Shown here piece by piece: positions 18,015-27,065 of a DNA stretch of 64,000 nucleotides. The DNA lies in contig CAWIGB010000038.1 of assembly GCA_963835375.1 (NCBI GenBank), positions 381,089-445,088 on the forward strand, written 5' to 3'. A program made the position numbers and the translations under genes. The notes under the pieces were generated by a model. It was not told the DNA's origin and did not search any database. It was given only the letters and a program-made list of their open reading frames with translations. The DNA comes from Salinisphaera sp963835375 (GTDB lineage Bacteria > Pseudomonadota > Gammaproteobacteria > Nevskiales > Salinisphaeraceae). The first letter of the stretch is position 1; each line of letters begins with the position of its first letter.

Positions 18015-19034
18015 ATGCAGCACCAGGTCTTGATCAATACGGCCCGATCCTTGATGACGCCCGGCAAGGGTATTCTTGCCGCCGACGAGTCGACTGGCAC
18101 CATCAAGAAGCGACTCGACAGTATCGGCGTCGAATCGACGGAACAGAACCGACAGGCTTACCGCAATCTGCTGTTCACGACCGCCGGCGCGGAAGAATTC
18201 ATCAGCGGCGTGATCCTGTTCGAGGAGACGCTGTTTCAGAAAGCGGACGACGGCACGCCGTTTCCTCACTTGCTGGCGGACAAGGGCGTGATTCCGGGCA
18301 TCAAGGTGGATCAGGGCGCCAAGCCGCTGTCCGGCAGTCCCGAAGAAACGGTCACCGAAGGGCTGGACGGTCTGCGCGAGCGCCTGGCCGCATATGCTGA
18401 AGCTGGGGCGCGCTTTGCCAAGTGGCGCGGCGTGATCGATATTGCGGAAGACCGGCCAACTGACTACTGCATTCATGTCAACGCGCATGCGCTGGCGCGT
18501 TACGCCGCACTGTGCCAGGAAGCCGGTATCGTGCCGATCGTGGAGCCGGAAGTGCTGATGAATGCCAAGCATTCCATCGAGCGCTGTGAAGAGGTGACGG
18601 CGGCGGTGCTCGATGCGGTGTTCGCCGAACTCAAGCGTCAGAACGTGCTGCTCGAAGGCATGCTGCTCAAACCGAATATGGTGGTATCCGGCAAATATTG
18701 TCCACAACAGGCCGGTATCGATGAAGTTGCGAAGGCAACGCTCCGCTGTTTCCGCCGCTGCGTTCCCGCCGCCGTGCCGGGCATTGTTTTCCTGTCCGGT
18801 GGTCAGGATGACGAGGATGCAACCGCCCATCTCGACGCGATGAACCGACTTGGCCCGCATCCCTGGCCGCTGTCGTTCTCCTTCGGTCGGGCCCTGCAAT
18901 CACCCGCGCTCAAGGCTTGGGGCGGACAGGCAGCCAACGTGCCGGCGGCGCAGCAGGCGTATCTCAAACGCGCTCGCAATAACAGCGCGGCTGTGCGAGG
19001 CGAGTACAACGCCGAGATGGAAGGCGCGGCCTGA
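18015..19034 (+). CDS. Class I fructose-bisphosphate aldolase
   Basis: 339 residues from the ATG at 18015 with a GGAGGAGAGA ribosome site. It is the animal-type class I aldolase: LMTPGKGILAADESTGTIKK near the N-terminus, FAKWRGVIDI, the Schiff-base lysine in GMLLKPNMV, and the phosphate-binding FLSGGQDDEDATAHL. It cleaves fructose 1,6-bisphosphate to triose phosphates in the cytosol. Many gammaproteobacteria have a class II enzyme as well, so this may be the sole or an additional aldolase. Length is close to usual and the frame is intact. It is followed by a strong terminator. Confidence 0.95.
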   Translation: MQHQVLINTARSLMTPGKGILAADESTGTIKKRLDSIGVESTEQNRQAYRNLLFTTAGAEEFISGVILFEETLFQKADDGTPFPHLLADKGVIPGIKVDQGAKPLSGSPEETVTEGLDGLRERLAAYAEAGARFAKWRGVIDIAEDRPTDYCIHVNAHALARYAALCQEAGIVPIVEPEVLMNAKHSIERCEEVTAAVLDAVFAELKRQNVLLEGMLLKPNMVVSGKYCPQQAGIDEVAKATLRCFRRCVPAAVPGIVFLSGGQDDEDATAHLDAMNRLGPHPWPLSFSFGRALQSPALKAWGGQAANVPAAQQAYLKRARNNSAAVRGEYNAEMEGAA

Positions 19035-19057
19035 CATCGATGTAACGCATGGAGGGA

Positions 19058-19090
19058 AAGCCCGGACCGTGATTGATCCGGGCTTTTTTA
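19058..19090 (+). terminator. Terminator after aldolase
   Basis: AAAGCCCGGA / TCCGGGCTTTTTT stem with an 11-base loop and a T-run, 23 bases after the aldolase stop. Confidence 0.88.
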
Positions 19091-19133
19091 CGCGTACTCC
19101 CAGAGCTTGAGCGCAGGCGATACACTGAAGGCC

Positions 19134-20990
19134 ATGGATACCCAGGCCATATTGCGCGCCAATCCGCTGTTTCGGGACCTTGATCGACGCGCGCTGCGTA
19201 CCATTGCCGCGCGGGCGGAATGGGTCGAGATCGGAGGTGGGGAGTACCTGTTTCGCGCAGGCGACAATAGCGACGCGCTGTACGTGATTGTCAGCGGTCG
19301 GATTCGCGTGGTTCGGCCGCGCGATGACGGCCCGTCGATGCACATGGGCGAGCTCGGTGCAGGCGAGATGGTCGGCGAGATCTCCATCATCCGCGAGCAG
19401 AAGCATTCCGCCGATGGTCTGGCCATGCGCGACACGCAGCTGCTGCGCATCTCGCGGGCGCAGTTCGAATCGCTGGTCACACGTCACCCGCAGGCGATGC
19501 TGCAGGTGACCCGGCTGATCGCGGATCGTCTGAGCGACATGTCACCGATGGCCAGCCGAGACAGCGTGCAGAGTGGGCGGACCTACGCCGTGGTGCCAGC
19601 GCATCCGGGCGTCGACGTGGCGGGTTTCTCGCGCGCGTTGTCGAGCGCGCTCGCTGCATACGCGCCAACGTTGCGCATCGATGCATCGCGCGTCGATACG
19701 GCGCTGGGTGCCGGAACGGCCGAGGCCGATCTCGGCGCGGGTGAATCGCACCGGGCGCTCACTCGCTGGCTGACGCAGCTCGAGGACCGTTATCGCTATC
19801 TGATCTATCAGGGCAGCGCAGAGCCCGACGCCTGGACACGCCGTGGGCTGCGCCAGGCCGATCGCGTACTGATCGTTGCTTATGGCGAGCAGCGACCGTT
19901 CCTCTCCCGCAATCTCGCCTGGTTGGGGGAACAGGCGCTGCGTGCGCCGATGGAGGTCGTGCTGCTGTACGGCGAGAACGACGAGCATTCCGCGCTCGGA
20001 TGGCGCCGGGTGGCACGCGCGAGTTTTCACCACCGGGTCGCGCGGGATTATCCGCCGGCGCAGATGGCGCGGGTTGCGCGCCTGGTCTCGGGTCGGGCGA
20101 ATTGCCTGGTGCTCGGCGGCGGCGGCGCGCGTGGCTTTGCGCATGTGGGCCTTGTTCGGGCGATGCACGAAAAGAACATCCCGATCGACGCGGTGGGCGG
20201 GACCAGCATGGGCGCGCTGATTGCCGGCATGATCGCCATGGGGGACGACGCGACCGCGATGCTGGCGCGCCTGCGCGAGACGTTTGTCACCGGCAAGTAT
20301 CTCAATGACTATTCGCTATCGCGTATCTCGTTGATCACGGCGGAGAAATTCCGTCGCCAGCTGGGTGCCATCTTTGGCGACCGGCTGATCGAGAACCTGG
20401 ATATCCCGTTCTACTGCCTGTCGACCAACCTGTCGCGCAGCCTGCCTGTCGTTCACGATGAAGGGGAACTCGCCACCTGGGTCGCCGCGAGCATGGCCGT
20501 ACCGGGCATCGCGCCGCCGACCGTGCATCGCGGCGAGTTGTTGGTGGACGGCGGGCTGCTCAACGCCATTCCCTTCGACACCATGGCCGAGATGGGGCGC
20601 GGGCACGTGATCGTCTCGGACGTCAGCAGCGAGTCGACGCTCACGGTGGAAATGGCCGACGATTCACCGACGACCTCGCTGCTTTCACTGGGCGCGGCCG
20701 GACGACACCTGAATATGTTCCGCATCCTGTTTCACACCGCCACGCTGTCCAGCGATCGCGAACGCCGGGAGATCGATGCCCGTGCCGATCTGGCGCTGCA
20801 CATGCCGGTCGAGGGCATCGGCATGTTCGACTGGGACTCGCTCGATGACGTGGTGTATCGCGGTTATTGCCACGCCGACCAGAAGCTCGACGAGTGGCGG
20901 GCCGCGCTCGAGGCCGCGGGCGAGCGGGGCGATGCGCTGGGGCGGCCGGCCATGGCCGGGCTTCGATCGACGCCGTTATCGACGGTCTGA
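19134..20990 (+). CDS. Cyclic-nucleotide-binding domain/patatin-like phospholipase (NTE family)
   Basis: 618 residues from the ATG at 19134. Residues about 10-130 are a cyclic nucleotide-binding fold (YLFRAGDNSDALYVIVSGRI, GEMVGEISIIREQKHSADGL). A middle region resembles the spacer of NTE-type enzymes. The patatin domain starts with the oxyanion loop GGGGARGFAH, then the nucleophile serine GTSMG, and the dyad Asp in VDGGLLNAIPF. Such proteins are neuropathy-target-esterase-like lysophospholipases of the inner membrane. The regulatory domain suggests control by a nucleotide or by membrane state, but the cAMP phosphate-binding arginine site is not obvious, so ligand binding is uncertain. The frame is intact. 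Confidence 0.9.
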   Translation: MDTQAILRANPLFRDLDRRALRTIAARAEWVEIGGGEYLFRAGDNSDALYVIVSGRIRVVRPRDDGPSMHMGELGAGEMVGEISIIREQKHSADGLAMRDTQLLRISRAQFESLVTRHPQAMLQVTRLIADRLSDMSPMASRDSVQSGRTYAVVPAHPGVDVAGFSRALSSALAAYAPTLRIDASRVDTALGAGTAEADLGAGESHRALTRWLTQLEDRYRYLIYQGSAEPDAWTRRGLRQADRVLIVAYGEQRPFLSRNLAWLGEQALRAPMEVVLLYGENDEHSALGWRRVARASFHHRVARDYPPAQMARVARLVSGRANCLVLGGGGARGFAHVGLVRAMHEKNIPIDAVGGTSMGALIAGMIAMGDDATAMLARLRETFVTGKYLNDYSLSRISLITAEKFRRQLGAIFGDRLIENLDIPFYCLSTNLSRSLPVVHDEGELATWVAASMAVPGIAPPTVHRGELLVDGGLLNAIPFDTMAEMGRGHVIVSDVSSESTLTVEMADDSPTTSLLSLGAAGRHLNMFRILFHTATLSSDRERREIDARADLALHMPVEGIGMFDWDSLDDVVYRGYCHADQKLDEWRAALEAAGERGDALGRPAMAGLRSTPLSTV

Positions 20991-21036
20991 TCGAGCTTCT
21001 GGCAGCCCGCGGTCATCAAGAGACTTGGAATAGGCT

Positions 21037-22185
21037 CTAATTGCGGAGCAGTTCCTCGATCAGCGCATGATAGATACCCGCCAGCTGGTCTACATGGGCC
21101 GCCTCGATATGCTCGTCGATCTGGTGGATCGAGGCGTTCAGCGGTCCGAGTTCGATCACTTCGGCGCCGGTTGGCGCGATGAAGCGGCCGTCCGAGGTGC
21201 CGCCGGCGGTCGAGAGCGTCGACGCTCATGCCCGCAATGCGTCGCGGATCGCGCGCCGCGCGGCATCGACCAACGCGCCCCCTTCGGTGATGAACGGCTC
21301 GCCCGACAGGCGCCATTCGATCGCGTCCGGATCGATGCCGTGGCGACCACAGTAATCGCCCACGACCGCCTGGATCGATTCGGCGCTCTGCAAGGGCGAG
21401 AAGCGCCAGTTGAATACGGCGTCCGCTTCGCCGGGAATCATGTTCTCGGCCCCGGTGCCGGCCCGAAGATTCGAGACCTGGAACGACGTCGGCGGAAAGA
21501 AGGCATCGCCGTCGTCCCAGCGATGCGTGGTCAGGTCGTGCAGCAGGCCGATCAGCCGGTGCAGTGCGTTGTCGGCACGCTGCGGATAGGCTACATGGCC
21601 CTGCCGGCCCGCGTACGCGAATGACGCGCGTTCAGGCTGCCGCGACGCCCGTTCTTGATCGTGTCGGCCAGTTCGCGGCTACTGGAAGGTTCGCCCAGCA
21701 GACAGTAATCGATGTGCTCGCCGCGCGCCTCGAGCCAGCGCATCACGGCTTTCGTGCCTTCGATCGCCGGGCCTTCCTCGTCGCTGGTCAATAAAAACGC
21801 GAGCCGACCTGCGTGGCGCGGGTGTTCGCACGAAAACGCTCCGCCGCACAGACCATGGCGGCGACGCTGGATTTCATGTCGGCTGCGCCACGGCCGTACA
21901 GTATGCCCGTCGACGATCTTGGCGGCGAACGGATCGTAGCGACCACTGTTCGGCCGGCCCGGCGGGCACGACATCGGTATGCCCGGCAAGGCAGAGCAGC
22001 GGCCCGGATTCACCGGCCACCGCCCACAGGTTGTCGACCGCGCCGAAGCGCAGGCGATCGACCGCAAAGCCGGCGGCCTCGAGCCGCTCGGCGATCAAGT
22101 CCTGGCAGCCAGCATCTTCGGGCGTGACCGACGGGCGGCGGATCAGGGCGCGGGCGAGTTCGAGGGCCGGGGCGTTATCCGCCAT
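21037..22185 (-). CDS. dapE: Succinyl-diaminopimelate desuccinylase (multiply frameshifted)
   Basis: Start ATG at 22185 (ELARALIRRPSVTPEDAGCQ). The M20 metallopeptidase landmarks appear in order but in changing frames: CLAGHTDVVPAGP, ILYGRGAADMKSSVAAMV, FLLTSDEEGPAIEG, LLGEPSSS, KNGRRGSLNA, GQGHVAYP-like segment, FQVSNLRAGTGAENMIPGE and STAGGTSDGRFIAPTGAEVI, ending at 21037. Breaks lie near 21955, 21905, 21855 and 21630, plus an in-frame TGA at 21226 that two compensating shifts explain. It makes LL-diaminopimelate for lysine and peptidoglycan. Because the pathway is normally essential and all motifs survive, sequence error is the preferred explanation. It overlaps the upstream gene by TGATG. 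Confidence 0.85.
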
Positions 22186-22539
22186 CAGTGCCCGCCGATT
22201 CCGAGCGCGCTGGCGTAGCGCGTGTCGGAAAAGCCGGCGAGGGTATCGCCATCGGTTTCCAGAATCGGCCGCTTGATCAGCGTGGGATGCTCGAGCAGCA
22301 CCGGAATCGGATCGGCCTCGGCGGCTGCGCGCTGGTCGGCATCGAAATCGCGCCAGGTCTTGCTGCGCTTGTTGAGCAGCGCCGCGTCGCCCAGCGCATC
22401 ACGCCAGGCTTCCAGGCGTTCGCGCGTGATGCCGTCTTCACGCACGTCCACCCAGCGATAATCCACGCCCGGCCGAATCCAGCCATTGGCGGGCGCGGCG
22501 GCAGGTGTCGCAGGTATTGATGCCGTACAGCGTGATCAT
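22185..22539 (-). CDS. ArsC/Spx-family reductase YffB-like (frameshifted)
   Basis: About 117 residues from the ATG at 22539, which shares one base with the dapD stop (TAATG). The N-terminus ITLYGINTCDTCRRARQWLD has the thioredoxin-fold CxxC-like motif of the YffB/ArsC group. After one extra G near 22465 (GCCGGCGTG read as GCCGGGCGTG) the frame continues as DYRWVDVREDG to LIKRPILETDGDTLAGF. YffB homologues are encoded beside dapD/dapE in many proteobacteria; their role is thought to be thiol or glutathione-linked and is not established. Arsenate reduction should not be assumed. Confidence 0.82.
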
Positions 22540-23364
22540 TATTCGACGTTGCGCAGCAGTTCGTTGACGCCGACCTTGGCGCGGGTCGATTCATCCACTT
22601 TCTTCACGATGATGGCGGCGTTGATGCGAATAACGCCCGTTGTCGCGCGGCAGGCTGCCGGCGACGACCACCGAGCCGGCCGGCACTTCGCCGTGGATGA
22701 TCTTGTCGGCTTCGCGGTCGTAGATCGGCGTGGAGGCGCCGATGAACACGCCCATCGAGATCACCGCGCCCTTGCCGACGCGCACGCCTTCTACGATCTC
22801 GGAGCGCGCGCCGATGAAGCAGCCATCCTCGATGATGGTCGGCGCGGCCTGGAGCGGTTCCAGCACGCCGCCAAGGCCGGCGCCGCCGGACAAATGCACG
22901 CCTTCACCGACCTGGGCGCAGGAGCCGACCGTGGCCCAGGTATCGATCATCGTGCCGGCGCCGACATAGGCGCCGATATTCACGTAGCTCGGCATGACTA
23001 CCGCATTGGGCGCGATATGCGCGCCGCGGCGCACCATGGCCGGCGGCACGATGCGCGCGCCCTGTTTCCTGAAGGCGGCGTCGTCGTAGTCGGCGTATTT
23101 CGAGGGTACCTTGTCGAAATACTGCGTATGGCCGCCGTCGATCGCCACGTTGTCGCGCAGGCGGAACGACACGAGTACGGCTTTCTTGAGCCATTCGTTG
23201 ACCTGCCAGCCGTCGGCGGTGGGTTCGGCGACACGGGCCGAGCCGTCATCGAGCATGGCCAGCGCGGATTCGACGGCCTCGATGATGGCCGGGTCGGCCG
23301 AAGAGGGCGACAGTTGGTCGCGGTTGTCGAAGGCGTCTTCGATGATCTGCTGTATTTCGGCCAT
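22539..23364 (-). CDS. dapD: Tetrahydrodipicolinate N-succinyltransferase (one frameshift)
   Basis: Start ATG at 23364, preceded by GGAAAG. A DapD N-domain is followed by a left-handed beta-helix of hexapeptide repeats (YVNIGAYVGAGTMIDTWATV, GGVLEPLQAAPTIIEDGCFI). Near 22645 one extra G (AACGGCGTT read as AACGGGCGTT) breaks the frame. Removing it gives the normal tail VIRINAAIIVKKVDESTRAK and a protein of 274 residues, the usual DapD length. It transfers succinyl from succinyl-CoA to tetrahydrodipicolinate in lysine/DAP synthesis. It is co-transcribed with the yffB-like gene and dapE. Confidence 0.93.
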
Positions 23365-23435
23365 GCTCTTTCCGCTCACAGGTGCAACTAAGGCGCGGGA
23401 GTTTAACGCGGAATGATCGCCCGCCGCAGCGCCGG

Positions 23436-24398
23436 CTATTCCGGCACAGGGGCTGCCGGCGCGCGTGAGGCGGCATGACGGCGAACCACGGCGGCGAACT
23501 GGTGCCCGGCTTCGCTCAGCCGCTCGCCGCGACGGGTGAGGATGCCAAACGGTGCCAGCGCCTCGCCGAGCGAGATCGGGAGCGCCGTGAGCACGCCGAA
23601 ATCAAGATAATCCCGGACCACCGATTCGGCCATCACGAGAATGGCATCGCTGCGTTTGACCAGTTGGAGTGCGGCGAATATCGAGCCGCATTCAACCACG
23701 TCGCGCGGCGAGACCAGCCCGCGTTGTTCGAGCTCTTTTTCCAGCGCCTGGCGCGCCGGTGTCTCCACCGGCTGGAGCAGCCAGGGCCAGTCTTCGAGCA
23801 GCGTCGCGAGCTGCGGCGTCGGTTGGCCGACGAGCGCATGGTCGCGGCGAACCACGGCGATCATCCGTTCGTTGCCCAGCGGCTCGAAGTCGAACTCGTT
23901 GTGCTGGAGCGCGGCCGAGAAGCGAGCGATCGCCATGTCGATCTGGCTGCGCGAGAGCAGATCCAGAAGTTGATCGCTGGTCTCGCCCATCAACCGGATG
24001 CGCAGCAGCGGCCGGTCCTGTTTCATCTCGATCACGGCCTGGGCGACGAGATCGGGTGCGGCGCCCATGATGGCGCCCACCGCCAGCTCGCCGCCGTCGC
24101 CGGTACGGTAGCGCTGCAGCTCCTCGGCGCAGCGGTCCAGCCGCGTGAGCGCATTATGCGCGAACGACACCAGCACGGCGCCGAGGCGGGTCGGCGTCAC
24201 GCCCTTGGCATCGCGGGTGAACAGCTGGCTGTCGAAGGTGGTCTCGATCTCGCGCAGCATGCGGGTGGCGGCGGGCTGCGAGATATTCATCGCCTCGGCC
24301 ACGCGATGCAGGTTGCGGCGTTCATCGAGCAGGCGAATCAGCAGCAGGTGTTTGTAGCGCAATCGGTTGAGCAGCGTGGTACGGGAAACCAGGGCCAT
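23436..24398 (-). CDS. LysR-family transcriptional regulator
   Basis: 320 residues. The N-terminal winged helix has AEAMNISQPAATRMLREIET, and the effector domain begins near ELAVGAIMGAAPDLVA. The divergent gap to rhmD (24399-24657) holds two inverted repeats, so this protein is the likely regulator of the rhamnose operon, although rhamnose operons in other bacteria usually use AraC, DeoR or GntR-type regulators. Alternatively it regulates the adjacent dapD operon, 71 bases downstream on the same strand. Intact frame. Confidence 0.92.
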   Translation of the reverse strand: MALVSRTTLLNRLRYKHLLLIRLLDERRNLHRVAEAMNISQPAATRMLREIETTFDSQLFTRDAKGVTPTRLGAVLVSFAHNALTRLDRCAEELQRYRTGDGGELAVGAIMGAAPDLVAQAVIEMKQDRPLLRIRLMGETSDQLLDLLSRSQIDMAIARFSAALQHNEFDFEPLGNERMIAVVRRDHALVGQPTPQLATLLEDWPWLLQPVETPARQALEKELEQRGLVSPRDVVECGSIFAALQLVKRSDAILVMAESVVRDYLDFGVLTALPISLGEALAPFGILTRRGERLSEAGHQFAAVVRRHAASRAPAAPVPE

Positions 24399-24459
24399 GC
24401 GATCAACCTCTCGGGCGCGGATATTTTTAATACCTTAATGCTATCGAATAGGCGATGTG

Positions 24460-24475
24460 TTCGACATTGGTCGAA
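24460..24475. promoter_or_regulatory. Inverted repeat, candidate LysR site
   Basis: TTCGAC-ATTG-GTCGAA is a perfect 6+6 palindrome with a 4-base spacer, 62 bases upstream of the lysR start in the divergent lysR/rhmD gap. Position and symmetry suit a LysR autoregulatory site. Confidence 0.45.
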
Positions 24476-24542
24476 TCGGCTCGCCAAGCGGCATATCGCG
24501 AACTGATCCTCGTAAAAGCCCGAAGCCTCGTGGGTTTTAGAT

Positions 24543-24564
24543 ATACGATAACAAAAACGTATCG
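24543..24564. promoter_or_regulatory. Second inverted repeat upstream of rhmD
   Basis: ATACGATAACAAAAACGTAT carries two overlapping dyads, ATACG/CGTAT and CGATA/TATCG, separated by an A-rich spacer in an unusually AT-rich patch, about 95 bases before rhmD. It could be an activator site near the rhmD promoter. Confidence 0.4.
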
Positions 24565-24657
24565 GATTTGATCTGAGCGGTATTGGTCGCGTGTTCCGAC
24601 CGACTGTTATTCCAGTAGTCGATGCAAGACGCGGCTGGCGTAAACGGGAGCTCGACG

Positions 24658-25842
24658 ATGGCGATGCCGACGATCAAACAGATGCGCGCCTATACGGTGC
24701 GCGGTGGCGGGGCCGACTATCACGATCAGGGCGAAGGCCACTGGATCGACAGCCAGATCGCCACGCCGATGAGCAAGTATCCGGCATACCGCGCCAAGCG
24801 CCGCAGCTTCGGCCTGAACGTGCTGGGCACGCTGGTGGTCGAGGTCGAGGCCTCGGACGGCACCGTCGGCTTTGGCGTGACCACGGCGGGCGAGCTCGGC
24901 GCCTTTATCGTGGAAAAGCATCTGGCGCGCTTCATCGAAGGCCAGAAGGTCACCGACATCGAACTGATGTGGGACCAGATGTTCCACGCCACGCTGTTCT
25001 ATGGCCGCAAGGGCATCGTGCTGAACACGATCTCCGGCGTGGATCTGGCGCTCTGGGATCTGCTCGGCAAGGTACGCGACGAGCCGGTGCACGCCATGCT
25101 CGGCGGCCCGGTGCGCGACGAGCTGATCTTCTATGCCACCGGCGCGCGGCCGGATCTGGCCAAGGACATGGGCTTCATCGGCGGCAAGCTGCCGCTCAAG
25201 CACAGCCCGGCGGAATTCGATGCCGGCCTGAAGGCCAATCTCGACCAGCTCGCCGACATGCGCGATCGCGTCGGCGACGACTTCTGGCTGATGTTCGATT
25301 GCTGGATGAGCCTGGACGTCGAATACGCCACCCGCCTGGCGCACGGCGCGGCCGAATACGGCCTGAAGTGGATCGAGGAGGCGCTGCCGCCGGACGACTA
25401 CTGGGGCTATGCCGAACTGCGCCGCAACATGCCGCCCGGCATGTGGGTCAACACCGGCGAGCACGAGGCCACCCGCTGGGGCTTTCGCATGCTGCTGGAG
25501 ATGGAATGCTGCGACGTGATCCAGCCGGATGTCGGCTGGTGCGGCGGCGTCACCGAGCTGATCAAGATCTCGGCGCTGGCCGACGCCCATCAGAAGCTGG
25601 TGATTCCGCACGGCTCGTCGGTGTACAGCTATCACTTCGTGATCACGCGGCATAACAGCCCGTTCTCGGAATTTCTGATGATGGCCCCGGAGGCGGACCA
25701 GGTCGTGCCCATGTTCACGCCGCTGCTGGAAGGCGAGCCGGTGCCGGAGAACGGGCGCATCAAGGCGTCCGCGCTCGACAAGCCGGGCTTTGGCGTGTCG
25801 ATTGCGGCCGATGCCGATCTGGCGCGGCCCTACGAGCATTAA
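24658..25842 (+). CDS. rhmD: L-rhamnonate dehydratase
   Basis: 394 residues, GTG-free ATG start with a GGAG site. It aligns from memory over its whole length with E. coli RhmD/YfaW: GADYHDQGEGHWIDSQIATP, FYATGARPDLAKDMGFIGGK, the enolase-superfamily metal ligands in LMFDCWMS, KWIEEALPP and NTGEHEAT, and the catalytic His region IPHGSSVYSYH. It dehydrates L-rhamnonate to 2-keto-3-deoxy-L-rhamnonate in the cytosol, using Mg2+. It is the first gene of the rhamnose operon. Confidence 0.93.
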   Translation: MAMPTIKQMRAYTVRGGGADYHDQGEGHWIDSQIATPMSKYPAYRAKRRSFGLNVLGTLVVEVEASDGTVGFGVTTAGELGAFIVEKHLARFIEGQKVTDIELMWDQMFHATLFYGRKGIVLNTISGVDLALWDLLGKVRDEPVHAMLGGPVRDELIFYATGARPDLAKDMGFIGGKLPLKHSPAEFDAGLKANLDQLADMRDRVGDDFWLMFDCWMSLDVEYATRLAHGAAEYGLKWIEEALPPDDYWGYAELRRNMPPGMWVNTGEHEATRWGFRMLLEMECCDVIQPDVGWCGGVTELIKISALADAHQKLVIPHGSSVYSYHFVITRHNSPFSEFLMMAPEADQVVPMFTPLLEGEPVPENGRIKASALDKPGFGVSIAADADLARPYEH

Positions 25843-25849
25843 ATGCTGA

Positions 25850-26170
25850 GTGCGTGCCTTCGAGATGCAGCGAATCCAGTCGGGCAGGTCGCTGAGTGCC
25901 GGCGTTGCCAGACGAGATCTGGCCGGAACGGGCCAGCTTCGCGCGAGCTGGTATCCTCGGCTACCGGATTTCTGCAATGAAGACAGCTGTTCGCGTTCAT
26001 GGATGTGGCCGAGGCGCACGCCGTAGACGCCTTGCCGGGACGCGAGCTGATGCCGCTTTGGTGGGCCCATGGTCGACATCATGAAAACCCGACCCGACGA
26101 CGCGCCGGTCGAAGTGCCGGTTGCGCCGGTGTTCACGCTGACCGAGGAGGGCGATGATGCGAGTCGTTGA
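25850..26170 (+). pseudogene. rhaM: L-rhamnose mutarotase, broken in several frames
   Basis: No single frame spans this gap, but pieces in successive frames reproduce RhaM. They are RAFEMQRIQSG (GTG start at 25850), LPDEIWPERASFARAGILGY, QLFAFMDVAEAHAVDALPGR with LMPLWWAH, and VDIMKTRPDDAPVEVPVAPV to a TGA at 26170. The total of about 105 residues is the normal RhaM size. RhaM interconverts the anomers of L-rhamnose. At least three frame changes fall within about 200 bases (near 25900, 25985 and 26075). Like other broken genes here, it may be intact in the organism. The 3' end overlaps the lactonase start. Confidence 0.75.
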
Positions 26171-27065
26171 TCCCCATGTGCATTTCTGGCGACTGGCTCT
26201 CGGCAACCAGCCGTGGCTGGAGAACCCGCAGCCGAACCTGCTCGGCGACTATGCGCCGATGGCGCACGACTTCGGCCCGACCGATCTGTGCACCGCGGCT
26301 GGCGATATCGAGATCGTGGCGGCGGTGCATATCGAGGCCGATGCCATCGATCCGGTACGCGAGACCGAATGGCTCGCCAGTCTGCCGGGCTCGGATGGCG
26401 CGGGCGATCTGCCCACGGGGCTCGTGATTGGTGCCGATCTCTCGAAACCCGACGCACGCGATGTGCTCGAGCGCCAGATCGCCGCCAGCGATCGCGTGCG
26501 CGGTGTACGCCAGATCCTGAACGTGCATGCCGATCCGCTGTTCGACTATGTCGGGCGTCACTACATGCGCGAACCGGCCTGGCGGGCGAATTTCGCGCTG
26601 CTGGCCGAGTTCGGCCTGTCGTTCGATCTGCAGATCTATCCGGATCAGATGCCGGCTGCGGCGCTGCTGGCGGCCGAGCATCCGGATGTCCCATTCGTGC
26701 TCAACCACGCCGGCATGTATGTCGACCGCGCCAGCGTTGTCGGCTGGCGGGCCTGGCGGGATGGACTGCGGCGGCTGGCGGGTCTGCCCAACGTGACGAT
26801 CAAGCTGTCCGGCTTCGGCATGCTCGATCACGACTGGACGCTCGGTTCGATTCGCCCGCTGATTCTGGAGGCCATCGATGCCTTCGGCGTCGAACGCTGT
26901 CTGTTCGCCTCGAATTATCCGGTGGACGGGCTTTATGCCGATTATGACGTGATCTGGCATGCCTATGCTGGCGTGGTGGCGGACGCCAGGGCCAACGAAA
27001 AGCAGGCGCTGTTCGAGGATAACGCGCGTCGGCTCTACCGCTTGCCGATACCGGAGACGACCTGA
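26154..27065 (+). CDS. Sugar lactonase of amidohydrolase-2 family (probable L-rhamnono-lactonase)
   Basis: 303 residues. ATG at 26154 follows GAGGAGGGCG. It starts with the metal-binding VVDPHVHFW motif of COG3618 amidohydrolases; later motifs are FVLNHAGM and the catalytic-type LFASNYPVDG. Members hydrolyse L-fucono- or L-rhamnono-lactones. In this operon it would open L-rhamnono-1,4-lactone to L-rhamnonate, the step between the dehydrogenase and RhmD. It overlaps the next gene by TGATG. The lactone preference is inferred from context. Confidence 0.85.
   Translation: MMRVVDPHVHFWRLALGNQPWLENPQPNLLGDYAPMAHDFGPTDLCTAAGDIEIVAAVHIEADAIDPVRETEWLASLPGSDGAGDLPTGLVIGADLSKPDARDVLERQIAASDRVRGVRQILNVHADPLFDYVGRHYMREPAWRANFALLAEFGLSFDLQIYPDQMPAAALLAAEHPDVPFVLNHAGMYVDRASVVGWRAWRDGLRRLAGLPNVTIKLSGFGMLDHDWTLGSIRPLILEAIDAFGVERCLFASNYPVDGLYADYDVIWHAYAGVVADARANEKQALFEDNARRLYRLPIPETT

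Noticed and set aside
21226..21228. In-frame TGA in dapE as a selenocysteine codon
   Set aside because: The site is not a redox position in DapE, no SECIS-like hairpin is evident, and nearby compensating frame changes plus other indels explain it better.
24607..26694. 695-residue open frame antisense to rhmD, rhaM and the lactonase
   Set aside because: It has no domain, no start signal and mirrors strong genes on the other strand. Long antisense frames are expected at this GC content.
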